A DNA stretch of 64,000 bases from Paracamarosporium sp. OC-R06-R3 (GCA_019828545.1 JACVRA010000181.1:248001-312000); one strand, 5' to 3'; numbered from the stretch's first letter, positions 11,168 through 22,476 are shown. The notes: generated by a model from the sequence alone, not told the origin. A program made the numbers and translations.

Positions 11168-11735
11168 TTAAACAGGTGGTGTTGGCGTAATCCCCGCGTC
11201 CACACTCGGACAGTAGTAAGCCGCTGTGCAGGTATATGCATCACCATCAACATTCGTCCTAAACTTTGTGCTCCCATCTTTGAAACAGATGAACGGCTCA
11301 CTTTCCGTCGCGCCTGCCCTCGCCGTCAACGTTGCATTCCCTGCGATCTCACCCTTGGCCAAAGCTCCTGCTTTAGCATCGATGATCGTCTTAAAGGTCC
11401 CATAACGTGACCAGGTGATGCTACGCGAGCTACCTTCCCAGCGCGTAGTAGTTGTGCTGGTGAACGCGGTTGCTGAAGTCGTTGTGCCAGTCGGAGGGCC
11501 ATTGACGAAGTACGCTGCGCCGGAGATATCGACTAGAAAACAAAGTTAATACTTTCTTGTTTCTGTAAAATTTTATGAGCGTTCACATACAGTCATCAGG
11601 ACCACATAATCCTATAGGACACTCCAGCGGCGTGCAGCTTGCGAGGAAGCCAGTGTGTTTCGAGCCTAGCGGCACTGCTGAGACGATCGAAAAGAAGATA
11701 GCGAGTGCACCCAGGAGTTTGGTTTGGACGATCAT
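11168..11735 (-). CDS. Small secreted six-cysteine protein, effector candidate
   Basis: Two exons on the minus strand, 11735-11591 and 11532-11168, encode 169 residues. The intron has donor GTATGT, a TATTAAC branch-like motif and acceptor TTCTAG. Residues 1-20 form a clear signal peptide ending FSIVSA before VPLG, with no later membrane segment. The mature protein has six cysteines at 34, 39, 44, 131, 150 and 156. These fall in two groups separated by a Thr/Ser-rich stretch, a layout compatible with disulfide bonds. It ends SVDAGITPTPPV. I do not recognise a family. Small size, secretion and even cysteine number make it a candidate effector or cell-surface protein, which is inference only. 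The unspliced frame runs into other stops. Confidence 0.7.
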
Positions 11736-12732
11736 TGTTGCAAATCTGGAACTGTGGTGGAGGCGCGACGTTGATCGATCGACTTTTGACCGGGTCAGAC
11801 CCCAGAACTTATACTCATCCAAACCCAGGACAACCATACATCCTTGCATATTTCGATGCATTGCAGACGCCCAAAACGCCACGCGGCTGCAATGCCGTTT
11901 CCGTGCTGCGTGTCGTATTCAATAGATGCCTTAATTGCATCTAGACTCAATTATCTACCGTGCGTCGTGCCAATTGCTCGTAGGGGAAGACACCAAATTT
12001 GTTTTGAGCCGGTCGCATCATCGCGACTGCCGATGCGAGGACCGTGCTTATATTGATTTCCCCGCAGTCCACGTGTGAGTGAGGATGGTGATGCGAGGTG
12101 TATTAGCCGGATATTGAAATATGCTCGGGTACTTGAGCGATGGAACATGGATGCATATGCAACGATGAACCTTACATCGAAGTGGTATTTAAATACGAGA
12201 TGTTTTTACGAGATGCGATGTAGCATAGGGAGTCTAACTTATAGTTTCGTTGCCGGATTGTGACGTATATCGCTCTCGTTCATACCGTGATGTTACCTTG
12301 CAGATCTATGTATTGCGGCCAATGTGGCTAGGTGTTTGTTCTTATCAACAACAGTTTCATGACCGTATTGAGCCACATGCTCCAATCCATTAGCTTGTAA
12401 GGCAACGCATCTCCTTCTCAGTGTTTATTAGCTCAGGTTCCTTTCGTAGTAGGTCCGGCAGCATTCTCGACTATTAACTTGACAGTATCGTAGGACCCTC
12501 CGCGTATGATGAGACATCCAAAGATTAGCCTATGAAGCTCTTTGTTTGACATGTGGCGTCGTACTCACATTTTCGGTACCGCCAAACAAAGATGCCTTCC
12601 CATCATGCGTCACAGACAGAACGCACTTTACCCCAAACGTTCGTGAATAGTAACAAATACATGTAGCTAAAAACTCAACTCTCAGGTAACATCTTACGTC
12701 TCAAAGCTCTAGTCTAACTATTTTGTACTAAA
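11736..12732. other. Intergenic region between divergent genes
   Basis: This is the shared upstream region of the secreted protein (minus) and the UstYa-like gene (plus). A TATAAG on the minus strand lies near 11806-11815. No open frame in it is convincing. Confidence 0.5.
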
Positions 12733-13597
12733 ATGCCACCATACGAAGACCGCCCATCGAGCCTTGACGTCGAAGCCAAAGATGGCAACTACTCACCCCT
12801 AACTTCATCCAACGACTTCGCCGACGAGAACGACAAGCTACTACATCCAAACCGAGCCGCAAACCCCAAGAGTAGATGGACAAATGCATGGAAGACCATC
12901 CGCCTGTCACTCGAGCTCACAGGCCTCCTCCTCCTCGCCCTCAACTCCCTCATGCTCCTGAACTACTCCCAACCAATCACCGGTCCAGACCCTCGTATAT
13001 CCTCCGGTCCTCCAAACCAAAACCACATATACGGCTCAAACAGGGACTACATGTCTTTCAACCACAAATACGACTACCTATGGAATGAAGCCTTCGTCGA
13101 AGACTGGGGTCAAATCGCGCTTCCCCCGTTCAAAGACGCAGCCGGCTTGTATAGCAAGGATCCCGTCCACGACGAAGGTGGAATAGGCATGTTCCATGCA
13201 TTCCACTGTCTTGCATCCATGCGCAAAGCGTTCCAGAAGATGAATGAATCGACGGTGACGCTGGAGCAGCTTCAGAAGGGGGATCATGTGGCGCATTGTT
13301 TTGACTATATGAGGAACGTGGTTCTTTGTATGGCGGATGGTAAGGTATACGTAGAAGTCTGGTAGGATGCTGGCTGATGATATGCGTATAGATACTTTTG
13401 AGATCGCTCGCAATAAGTCTGGACATCCGTGGGGGGATATTATTGAAGGTCAGTGGGATGTTCGGACGTGCAGGGATCACACGAAGCTTCAGAAGATCAT
13501 GGATAAATATGGGAAATGGAGGAGGCATGAAAAACCGGTTTATCATGATGAGATAGGGGTGATCAACGACGACCCGGCAGAGGCGTTGAAGGCTTAA
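12733..13597 (+). CDS. UstYa-family (DUF3328) oxidase-like protein
   Basis: Exons 12733-13339 and 13392-13597, joined over a 52-nt intron (GTAAGG donor, GTATAG acceptor), give 270 residues. One membrane segment lies at about 56-76, after an N-terminal cytosolic tail. Both hallmark motifs are present: HAFHC at 155-159 and HVAHC at 185-189, each followed by the usual Met-Arg pattern. The C-terminal QWDVRTCRDHTKL is also typical. Members of this family oxidise or cyclise ribosomal peptides and other fungal metabolites, as in ustiloxin and cyclochlorotine pathways. Here no precursor peptide, peptidase or other biosynthetic gene is visible nearby, so it appears solitary and its substrate is unknown. 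Confidence 0.85.
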
Positions 13598-14182
13598 GCT
13601 GTATTTGCTAACTACTATCCATTAGCTCTAGTAAGACGGATTTGTTATACAATGGGTCACTGACCGTTACTCGTGTGGTATTCCTGATTCTACCATGGGG
13701 CAAACAAAAGTGACATAGCCTTGTTGTGGGTTAATTAAAACCATACACATAGGAAATATTTAAAAGGACTTTCGTGTTCGAAGTTTGTGCCTCGTTGGTC
13801 TTGTCTGACTCTCACGTATACACCACTCAATTTTTGGAGAGGATCCTTTGTATCTACTTCGAATTACATCAAATATGTTCATCTGTAGCAGACAACACGG
13901 AGTTTAACGTATATCAAACTCTCTCATAGTTCCATATCATTCCCAATCTCACGTTCATTCAATCCCAAATCACGTAAACAAGCTAAATCACAGTGATACA
14001 TCATAACCAAGTACATCACAGCGAAAAGACAAAGTCCCATCACCGAAGACACAAAGCAAAAGTGGGACGTTATAAAAGAAAAAAAATCTTCTTGGGTATA
14101 TAACTATACAAACAAAAAAAAAACTTTTTCTCCACGTCTCTTCAAAAATCAAAAATCAAAAAACAAGACAAAACACACACTC
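13598..14182. other. AT-rich intergenic region
   Basis: No gene is seen. There are A-rich runs near 14079-14165, probably the 3' flank of the minus-strand gene that follows. Confidence 0.5.
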
Positions 14183-14548
14183 TCACGACGGCGGCATTGC
14201 CGCACGCTCAGCCCATGAGGGCCCAGTTCTACAATTAGAGACATAAGTTAGCGTGATGTCCTCGTACGATTGATGTTGATATACACGTACGGTGTTGGCG
14301 TTGGCAACCCAACCCTCCGGGAGGGTGCCAAAGGCCTCCATGTAGTCAAGGGCCTCTAGCCCTGACTGGCGCGCGAGCGCCTCCTTCTTCTGTTCCTCTG
14401 TGAGCGGTGGTGGTCTGGCGGGAAGGCCTGGTGGCGGCCTATCAGCCGCCGGCATGGTGGGAGCACCAGCCGGAGGCGGCGAGAACGGCAGGAAGCGGCG
14501 GTCAGCCGCGGGGGCTCGCGGGGCGCCGGAGGGGGGTCCGTCCGACAT
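14183..14548 (-). CDS. Small Pro-rich protein, possible WW-domain protein
   Basis: The open frame encodes 121 residues as it stands. The first 50 are rich in Pro, Ala and Gly. Next comes a charged helix (TEEQKKEALARQ), then TLPEGWVANANTVRVYQHQS, which looks like the first half of a WW domain. The second WW tryptophan may be the Trp in GPSWAER. A 39-nt stop-free stretch (GTACGA donor, TCTAATTGTAG end, on the minus strand about 14271-14233) separates the halves. If it is an intron, the domain would be nearly continuous but two residues short. It would be shorter than any other intron here. The gene is plausible but uncertain. Confidence 0.4.
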   Translation of the reverse strand: MSDGPPSGAPRAPAADRRFLPFSPPPAGAPTMPAADRPPPGLPARPPPLTEEQKKEALARQSGLEALDYMEAFGTLPEGWVANANTVRVYQHQSYEDITLTYVSNCRTGPSWAERAAMPPS

Positions 14549-14558
14549 TGTTGTTGTT

Positions 14559-14589
<31 letters not shown>

Positions 14590-14590
14590 T
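14549..14590. repeat. Trinucleotide microsatellite (GTT/GCT)n
   Basis: About 42 bp of GTT and GCT triplets lie immediately upstream of the minus-strand ATG at 14548. They would be CAA/CAG in its 5' leader. The long poly-Gln frame seen there is a by-product of the repeat. Confidence 0.8.
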
Positions 14591-17500
14591 GGTGGTCGTC
14601 GCTGTTGCTGCCGCAGCAGCAAGGAGGTGGGTGGTGGTGGTAGTGGCAGTCTTTGAGAGCTAGCTGCTGGATAGAGAGATCCAGCGAAAGTCTGTATTTA
14701 AGTATTTGGGCGCTTTCGAGGAGCGCACGGACGAAAAGTGAGTGCTACCGTTTGCACTTCTACACTCACTCCCCAGCTGTAGGCGGGGCAAGATAGATGC
14801 CAGCATCATCTACCGTCAAATATCCAAGACTACACAAAAGATGCTTATAGAACCATTAAAGCCGCGTAAGTATTGTGTCTCGAGAGTTGCCTCGAGGGGT
14901 GTTGCGTTGAAAGGTTCGAACAGGCACCGGGGGAGAACAGGAGGTCCGGCCCACAGCTTTTCGAAATATCGAATTCAGAACAACAACATTCGGGAAATCG
15001 ATAGCCTTAGGTTCCTTCGGATTGATAGCTCTTCAGGTTCCTCGTCGTAAGGAAAGACGCGGTATTCCAATGTCGTTGCGTGAGAAGTCATACTCGGACG
15101 TTGTATCTCAAGCGAGCAGTACGGTGCCTCCGTTACACCCTTTACGACTATCTCCATACGCAACTAGAAATCAAGGGCACGGAGCGACTGGAGCGGACGA
15201 GCGATAACATCCGGAGCATGCCCTGTGACTCGAGACTTGATACTCGGGTAGACCACTCGAGTGGCCATAGCCGCGCCCCCATCATAGCTTTGAGATGAAT
15301 GCCACCCTGTGCGAGTGCAACATCTCCGAGTCCTCGGTGTGGCCGGCCTAGCTTCTCCCTTTTTGGCCATCTTTGCCTCGAATCGCACCTCTTACCTCGA
15401 GACAGCGTACTCAAGGGCATTAGCATGGCTATGCTCGGCACTATAGGTGAGATGAGCCTAACAGCAAGCCATTGTCCATGTATCGAACATCTGCTGACCT
15501 CCTGGATATTCGGCAGCTTGGGTGCGTTGCGTGGTTTGCCGCTGCCTTTTTTACTTTGGCCAAGTTCACCCCGCAAACCCTCACAGTCCGTTCGCGTACC
15601 GCGCCCACCTCTTCTTCGAGGACCCAAATGCCCAACAAAGCCCCGAGTAGCGAAACCTCTCCCGCACGATACTCCGAGCGTCGCTGTTGACTGCGGCCAA
15701 CGTCGCTCCCCTCGCCGTTTCTCTGGCCGCCACCGAATACCCCGCTATGTCGACGTCGACGTCCCACATCATCTACACAACACACAGTGGCATTGTGATA
15801 AGAAGGCATATCGTCTCAGCAATGTTTCCGGTCGCTCGCACCGGATTCAGTAAGTCTAGGCGCTATAGCTGGGTCGCCACGCACATGGAAACACCACGGC
15901 CTCGGACTCGAAGGTTTGCCGAAAAAGGTTTGACTCGAGATGCCATAGCGGATGCCAAATACTCGAGATATCACAGCGGACAAATAGCTCTGTGAGGCCA
16001 CGCGATTATAAGAGAGGGAAGACGTCGCCCCCGGCGGATAATCCGGGGCCCCGGATATGGTAGCTGCGGCAAAATCTAGAGATCCGATGGCATACTTTTG
16101 GTACCTTGAGACGCTGTTCCAGAAACGCGAAAGCAAGTGAGACCAGATGACCTCAGTGAGCGGCACGGTACGGAGCGAAAGGCTCTGAGGTCCAGTACGG
16201 CATCGTTCGAACACCACTCGGCGCCACGACGATATATGAATGGCGTCTGTATCCGGGAACAAAAGAGAGATATGAGAAGTCATCTGGAAAAGAAGGATGT
16301 TCGAATGACTTTTCCGGAACGTGGATCGCCCGTACCACGATCGATGGCGCCAAAATGTGGGGGCTGTCTTGCACCAGGCCAAACAATACTTCTGCATCAG
16401 CTTGTCTCAAAAGCGCGGAGGGTGTCGCAAGCGCAAGCGCAGGTCATGGTATTATCGGTTGAGCGTAGGATTTGGCTGATACCACCTGCAGGCGCATGAA
16501 ATCTTTGATGTCAGCATATGTACGTTGTGACTTCTCTCATAAAACCTACCTCGATTGCACGCACCAGCTATTGCCGACGCCATCGTCACTGTCGTATTGC
16601 ACACCGGGGTCCCGGGGCTAAAGTTGTACAAAGTTCATTGCAAAGACTATAATACATCTAACAATGGGCTATCGCAACCGCATATACTAGAGCACCTGAT
16701 GTCGTCCAAACAGCTACTGCAACCATCCACTCTGAGTGTCTCAACGACTTTCCAAACGATGATATTCGCAAAAAAACTTCGATGTCGTGGTTTCGAAAAC
16801 TCCACACGCGCGAAACCGTATTACAAGAAGTCAAGATGTGGAGAGTGCTCTTCCTCGAAGGCCACGGGTCGTCCAAAGGTGATAAGAGAGAAGGCGGATG
16901 ATACAAATCGGAGACCGAAGAATGAGAAACTAACATCTGCCAGAATAACAGAACAAATTCTCTGCAACACCATCATAGTGACCTCGCTCCATGTGTCGAG
17001 CGCTTCTTCGCGCGATTTATTCGTTTTTCAAGATTGCGCCTCTGAGCTCCTTATTGATTCCACCCAGGACGAAGGCTTTTTGACTATGACGACAGCATTG
17101 GCCTACTTGTTCTTCTTGGGCGCAATTATATCGTCGTATTTCTTCTTTTCCACGTTTCGGTCCAGCAACCCCACCAGAGATTCAGGAATCATTAGCTATA
17201 AAATGCCGGCAATAAAGGATGGAATACGCTATCGTCGTCTGTGTTGTCCAGGAAATCTTTTCAACGGCGATCAAGTATTTTCGATCGTCGGCTGGAAGAG
17301 CTCTTCTCGGTGAAGTACTCCTGGTCGAGTTGGTGTTGGCCCAGCGTGGGACCCTAGTGAGTCGGTACCACAGCAGAGCTGCGCACTGAATGCTGTACCT
17401 TTACTAAGCTGTTAAGCTTATAGGAGACAACGACTGTTGACGAGCAGAACCTTTAGGAGTCATTGCAAAAGTATGGTCTGGTGAGAGTACTCCTGGTGTG

Positions 17501-20420
17501 GCTTGATCTTCTCTGTCACGTCCGATACGAAATGAATCCTAATCATCGAGGAGCATTTTGTGGACGATGAAACATTACACTACCCCGGCAATTGAGCCAG
17601 CCAGCGACGAAAAAGTCGTCGTCGGGGTCCTTGTCTTAGGCTTCGGGGCGCCGGCATCGCGACGAGGACCACAAGCGCGCTATCTGCTGTCTACTCGGCC
17701 TGCCCCTCGTGTAAGGTAGTGGACGAGGGCGCAGGCCGAGTAGAGAGTTCGGTATAGCTGCGATAAAAGCGCAAGGTGTCTGGCGAGTCCTGCGTCAGCA
17801 TCGCCACTCTATCATCAGGAAACTATGACGGCTACCGGGAACTTACTCACCGCCTCTATAGCATACCTCCAGGGAGTCGAACTCTTTACCTTCCGCACCA
17901 CGGAGAAACTGGTTGTGAGCCCAGTGATGCGGAAGGTAAAGAGTTCTTCCGGTTTGGAAGGCCCTGCGCCATCCAAGATGGCCGGCGTGCCGGTCGAAGA
18001 TTAATGTCGGCTCGAGAGCGCTTGGCTTGGATTAGTCGCATCGTGGTAGCTTGGAGGCTAACTTACCCGTTGTTCGGAATATTGCGTAACATGATGGTGG
18101 CCCGGACGTTGAAGTCCTTTAAGATCCCGGACTGGCGGCCGTCGACTGGGGAGGTGTGCGACATGATCACCGAGGAGGGCCGCCATGGTCCTGTTTAAGT
18201 CAGTTCCAGCAAGGTCAAGTGCTTTGTAAAAGATTGCTCACCATTGTAACTCAACGTCCGGGCCCCCATGGCAGATTATGATCCAGCGCCTTGTCGGTCG
18301 CCATCCGCTTCGCACGGTTGTGCGTAGTATCACCCAAGCAGCTAAAGCTGCTGGTGTTGAGAGCGAGGTGCGCAAAGCGGGAGTCAAAAGAGTTGTGGGT
18401 AAGGTGTTGGGTAGATGGAGCTAGAGGAGGATGGGGAGGGCCGGGCCTGACTTATATTAGTCTGCCTGCCTGTGTCCGCGGTGAACGAGAGGGGAAGGAA
18501 CCTCACCAGCCCTACCGTCGGCCCACTATTACGAGCTCCAACGCCTACCGATTTCTTCAAGAAGCGCTGTACAGCTTTCTCTTGAGCCTCACAATTCTTC
18601 TCGTACAAATTTTGACTCGATAGCTATTCTCGTGGTTGAGATATAGCACTGCAGGGGTAGAGGCGATGAGAGCGAGCAACAAACAAAGAAAGCGCGTCGG
18701 CGCGTCCCTCGCGCGGGGCTCAGACCGATCAGTATGATCAAAACACTCATGTTATCACTGAGAACACAGTAAAGGCAACCATAGTGATACAACTAGAGCC
18801 TACATCCTCCTCCAGCTTGTTGCTAGCCGTATTAACAGCTGTACTGAGCTACCTACTGAAGTTTCTGCACGAGAACCTACAAAAGCACCATATGAGTTCC
18901 CACCGCAAAGTTCCAGCCGACCTGCTGCCAGTGTGCGACTACCTTTGGCTTGTCATGCATGCCAGAGCACCATTGGATCTGCCACCAATCCGTCGCTTCA
19001 TGGGGTCAGGCCTCATTTCTACAAGTGTCACAGCGTACCATTGTAGCGCTGGTGCTGGTCTAGGAAACTCTGCCTGCAGACAAGCCCCCTTCATATCCCT
19101 ATGGTTGCTTCATATCCTAATGGTTGATCTTTATCCAACTCCTACACGTTTTGTACGTCGTATGTGTCCACCAACATCTAAACTAGTTTGTGTCGCGGAT
19201 TGCGGGTGGGTATGTCTGGGTTGCGGTCGGTGGGTTTACGGTGGTTCTCGGTCCGGTCGACAGGCTCGAAGAGGCGTAATCTTTGTGTGTGTGTGTGTAG
19301 GTGGACTCTGTTTGTGTGTAAGTTGGTTCGGTCCGAGTTGAGTGTTGGGGGTGGGCAATTGATGTGGCAAGTATTTACGTAGGACAACGCGCTCGGACTA
19401 CAACCACTAGGTGGAGATTTACGACAGGGCGTTCATATCCCGCCTGCTGAGGCGACTTGACACGCGAAAGGTATCGAAGTGGACATTTCGGTATGCAACT
19501 GTGCCGCAATATCCGCCGGTACGGGCCCATAGACACAAAGGATCTGTGTGGCGGATTGTGTACGGCAATGACGCACCTAAGCAACGGACAGAGAGCCTAT
19601 ATCTACAACAGCGACTTTTGAGACTTTTGATCGAACCGATCTTGATGGCCATGACCACATCACACCGTCAGACCATATACTGGGTACTCTGGGTCCCGCC
19701 CCTGCTAGCAGCAGCCACCCTCAATCACAAACTATATGGCCTGTGCGCGTGTATCGTGATATTGAGCGCTATGGCGGTCTTCTTCAGGTAAACACCCTCA
19801 ACACCCTCAAACGTAGAGTTCCCGCACGATAGATATCCACCGAGGATCCATCAGGGGCTTGAAAACAAGTGTAAGTCTTACTGGGTCTCTGAGAAACTCT
19901 GACGGGCCATACTCATGCTGCCAGGAGACCATTTCAAAAGCTCGACCATACAAGTTGTAAACACATCGATCCTGATCTTGGCACTACCGATACTGTGCAG
20001 TCGAGTATGAGGCAGGAGGAGCCGTACGCCCCAGGTACGACCCATGAAAAACGACTGCACCTTCGTTGGCCATTCCAGCTTTACGAAGCGAATAAAAATG
20101 GCCCTGTCACAAACAGCACTCACGGTTAAGTATGCTGTCGCTCAGCTGCCCGGACTGACGTTTTGCTCCCATATCTAAGCCCCTCAAACCTATGTCCTCG
20201 ACGCTTTATCAACCTGTCACGCAACGAAAAGAACTATCCCCGCCGTACTTCGCATGACTTCCTACAATGCTGAAAAGCTAAAGATGCCTCTAAACTATAT
20301 ACAAAGAAGCAACGTGCATCGATGAGGCTGCGAGGACCGAGATGACCCGCTAACCGAGGTCTACACGCAGCCGATGCATGTAGTCTGAGTAGAGACCGCG
20401 CGGAGAGAATTAGCCATCGA
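14591..20420. other. Gene-poor tract of about 5.8 kb
   Basis: Many short overlapping open frames occur on both strands, but none has a recognisable domain, a supported intron chain or a signal peptide. The longest are 252 codons at 16555-17313 (+) and 193 codons at 15816-16397 (-). The end of the first frame (about 17086-17313) encodes one hydrophobic segment, and 19411-19791 (+) encodes another hydrophobic C-terminus. These could be decayed genes. Base composition is not AT-rich, so this does not look like repeat-induced point mutation debris. The tract holds the hairpin cluster at 17.6-18.0 kb and a (GT)n run at 19284-19298. Confidence 0.5.
17604..17982. repeat. Cluster of inverted repeats (hairpins)
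   Basis: Six stem-loops lie in about 380 bp. (1) GACGA/TCGTC at 17606-17620. (2) GGTCCTTGTC at 17626-17635 against GACGAGGACC at 17661-17670, one mismatch. (3) 17691-17710 against 17723-17743, 20/21-nt arms with a single inserted base. (4) TGGCGA at 17781-17786 against TCGCCA at 17801-17806. (5) A perfect 19-bp pair, GAACTCTTTACCTTCCGCA at 17879-17897 and its complement at 17928-17946, with a 30-nt loop. (6) GCCATC-CAA-GATGGC at 17968-17982. Stems 3 and 5 are too long to expect by chance. Confidence 0.75.
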
Positions 20421-20496
20421 TGACATGTAACGATATATCGGCGGAGATTTTACGGGTAGCAATCTTGGCGATGCGAGACTCTCCAGGTCATGTGCC

Positions 20497-20518
20497 CTAT
20501 TTTTCCGATAATTTTGCG
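20497..20518. promoter_or_regulatory. Putative operator, copy 1 (upstream of the beta-galactosidase-like gene)
   Basis: A 22-bp sequence, identical to one at 24233-24254, contains the core CCGATAATTTTGCG. The triplets are CCG at 20505-20507 and CGC at 20517-20519, nine bases apart. It lies about 237 bp upstream of the ATG at 20742. CCG-N9-CGG-like spacing suits a dimeric Zn2Cys6 protein, and one is encoded next door. The binding role is inferred. Confidence 0.6.
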
Positions 20519-20741
20519 CCCACCCCGCTCCTCCCCACACCTAGTGGGGATGAACCGGAGTTAATGCATGTTATTTTGTGGACAGTACAAACAAAATTGC
20601 GGCCGCGTCTTGAATCATGAAGTCGATTTATTTACGTCCGCCCTATTTCTTTGTCGTCTCTAGGATCGTGACCTTTGCCTCTGCTCACCTTCTTTTGTCA
20701 AGCGCGAATTCAGTTTACTTAACACCCGTCGATCGTCCATC

Positions 20742-22454
20742 ATGACAGCTACGCAAATACCGCACCTTCGCAAGACGAAGACGTCCTCACAGTTAATCGT
20801 CAATGGCGAGCCTTTCCTTATGCTCAGCGCCGAGCTCCACAACTCCACACTCAGTTCAGCGAAATACATGCGCGATGATAAAATCTGGGAAAACATGCGC
20901 GCGATGCACTGCAACACGCTTCTTGGATCTACCTCGTGGGAGCAGATTGAGCCTGAAGAAGGTCGCTTTGATTTCAGCAATATCGATCAGATCATTCTGG
21001 ATGCCCGGAAACACGACATGAAGCTGGTCTTATTGTGGTTTGGCACTTACAAGAATGCGCTCAGTACGTATGTACCAGCTTGGGTAAAGAAAGACGTCAA
21101 AAGATTCCCGAGAGCGCATGTCAGTGAAGCGGGCGCAAAGACAAGGACCGAGGAATACATAAGCCCGTTTTGCGAAGCTGGTTGGACCGCCGATGCGAAA
21201 GCATTTGGTACGTTGATGAGACATCTCAAAGAATTCGATGGCGCGCACAGCACAGTCGTCATGGTGCAGGTTGAGAACGAGACTGGCATCCTAGGTGACT
21301 CAAGAGATCGAAGTAAGATCGCAAACCAGAGGTTCGCTCAACCGGTACCGAAAGACTTGGTTGATGCCCTACAATCGCACAGGAACCCACATCCAGAGTT
21401 TGTAAAACGATTCCCTAGCATTAAGGAGGCTAGTGCTGGGGACGCAACCTGGAGGGATGTTTTCGGACTAGATGATGTGGTCAACGCGGAGGAGATGTTC
21501 ATGGCAGATGCGATCTCCCGATATGTCGAGAAGGTGGCTGCGGCAGGCAAAGCAGAATATCCCATTCCACTATACGCCAACGTTTGGCTGAACTTCGACG
21601 ACCCATCCGCACTCGATCTCACAGATCTTCCCGTCGTTGTCGGCGGAGGAGCTACAGCAGGCATTTACCCCTCCGGTGGTCCCTGCCCGCACACGATGGA
21701 CGTCTGGAAGCACAACGCACCTTCACTGGATTTCATCGCCCCTGATCTTTACTTCCACGATTACGAGAGTACATGCAAGAACTACCGTCACGACGATCAA
21801 GTGTTCTTTATACCGGAGCAGAGGCGGGATGAGAAGGGTGTGCGAAGAGTGTGGTTGGCATACGGCACATACCTGGCATTGGGGTGCTCCCCATTCGGAG
21901 CAGATTCTGAACCAGCCGAGATCAGCGCTCTGACCAAACATTACAAGCTCATCCATTCAGTGCGAAAACAAATCCTCGATGCACAGGCCGACAGACCTGA
22001 GGATATCATGGGTTTCTTTTTCGATGAGTGGAAAGAGGGAGAGAAGGTAAAAGAGAAAAGTTGGACCAAGAAAATGGGAGACTTCGAGGTCATCATAGAC
22101 CGCGCCTTCGTCTTCGGAAAGCCCGGCCCTGGCGCTGGCATGGTCATCCACCAAGGCGATGGCAAGTTCCTGTGCGTTGGATGGGGTTTCAACGTGTACT
22201 TCAAAAGTACGAATCCCAAATCTACGTTCACTGGCATCTTGCATGCGGAGGAAAAGGAGGTTAACCCTGAGACGTGTGAACTCAGCACCTTGAAGGTGCT
22301 CGGTGGTGACGAGACACGGAGTGGAGAGTTTCTCATCATGCCGAATGAAGACCCAGACTACGGAGGCTTCCCTATTGCGGTTACAATTCCTTCCCGAACC
22401 ATGATTGCTGAGTGCTGGGCATATAGTATTGAGGAGGACGAGGACGATTTTTAG
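20742..22454 (+). CDS. GH35/DUF5597-type beta-galactosidase-like glycoside hydrolase
   Basis: A single exon encodes 570 residues with no signal peptide, so the enzyme is probably cytosolic. The sequence follows the beta-galactosidase (GH35/GH42-like) barrel with a C-terminal DUF5597-like domain, a combination known from enzymes that cut galactosyl residues of oligosaccharides such as xyloglucan fragments. MVQVENETG places the acid/base Glu at residue 180. The likely nucleophile is Glu359 in FFIPEQRRDEKG. Early motifs MLSAELHNST and TLLGSTSWEQIEPEEGRFDF are typical of the barrel. The last 35 residues are acidic. Its stop lies 22 bp from the stop of the convergent regulator gene. With the regulator and the sugar porter it forms a likely catabolic module. 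Substrate specificity is inferred. Confidence 0.85.
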   Translation: MTATQIPHLRKTKTSSQLIVNGEPFLMLSAELHNSTLSSAKYMRDDKIWENMRAMHCNTLLGSTSWEQIEPEEGRFDFSNIDQIILDARKHDMKLVLLWFGTYKNALSTYVPAWVKKDVKRFPRAHVSEAGAKTRTEEYISPFCEAGWTADAKAFGTLMRHLKEFDGAHSTVVMVQVENETGILGDSRDRSKIANQRFAQPVPKDLVDALQSHRNPHPEFVKRFPSIKEASAGDATWRDVFGLDDVVNAEEMFMADAISRYVEKVAAAGKAEYPIPLYANVWLNFDDPSALDLTDLPVVVGGGATAGIYPSGGPCPHTMDVWKHNAPSLDFIAPDLYFHDYESTCKNYRHDDQVFFIPEQRRDEKGVRRVWLAYGTYLALGCSPFGADSEPAEISALTKHYKLIHSVRKQILDAQADRPEDIMGFFFDEWKEGEKVKEKSWTKKMGDFEVIIDRAFVFGKPGPGAGMVIHQGDGKFLCVGWGFNVYFKSTNPKSTFTGILHAEEKEVNPETCELSTLKVLGGDETRSGEFLIMPNEDPDYGGFPIAVTIPSRTMIAECWAYSIEEDEDDF

Positions 22455-22476
22455 CATGTCTAGACTCATATATAAT

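Noticed and set aside
14356..14622. Poly-Gln protein on the minus strand
   Set aside because: The Gln run comes from the GTT/GCT microsatellite. The frame overlaps the better-supported frame at 14183-14548.
17860..17950. Possible tRNA because of a GAGTTCGACTC-like sequence
   Set aside because: The flanking bases cannot form a 5-bp T stem and no acceptor or anticodon arms are present. The signal is explained by the 19-bp hairpin.
19284..19298. (GT)n run as a functional element
   Set aside because: A 15-bp dinucleotide run is common background and has no linked feature.
14700..20650. Retrotransposon or DNA transposon remnants
   Set aside because: I found no integrase, reverse transcriptase or transposase phrases, no long terminal repeats and no AT-rich mutation signature by eye.
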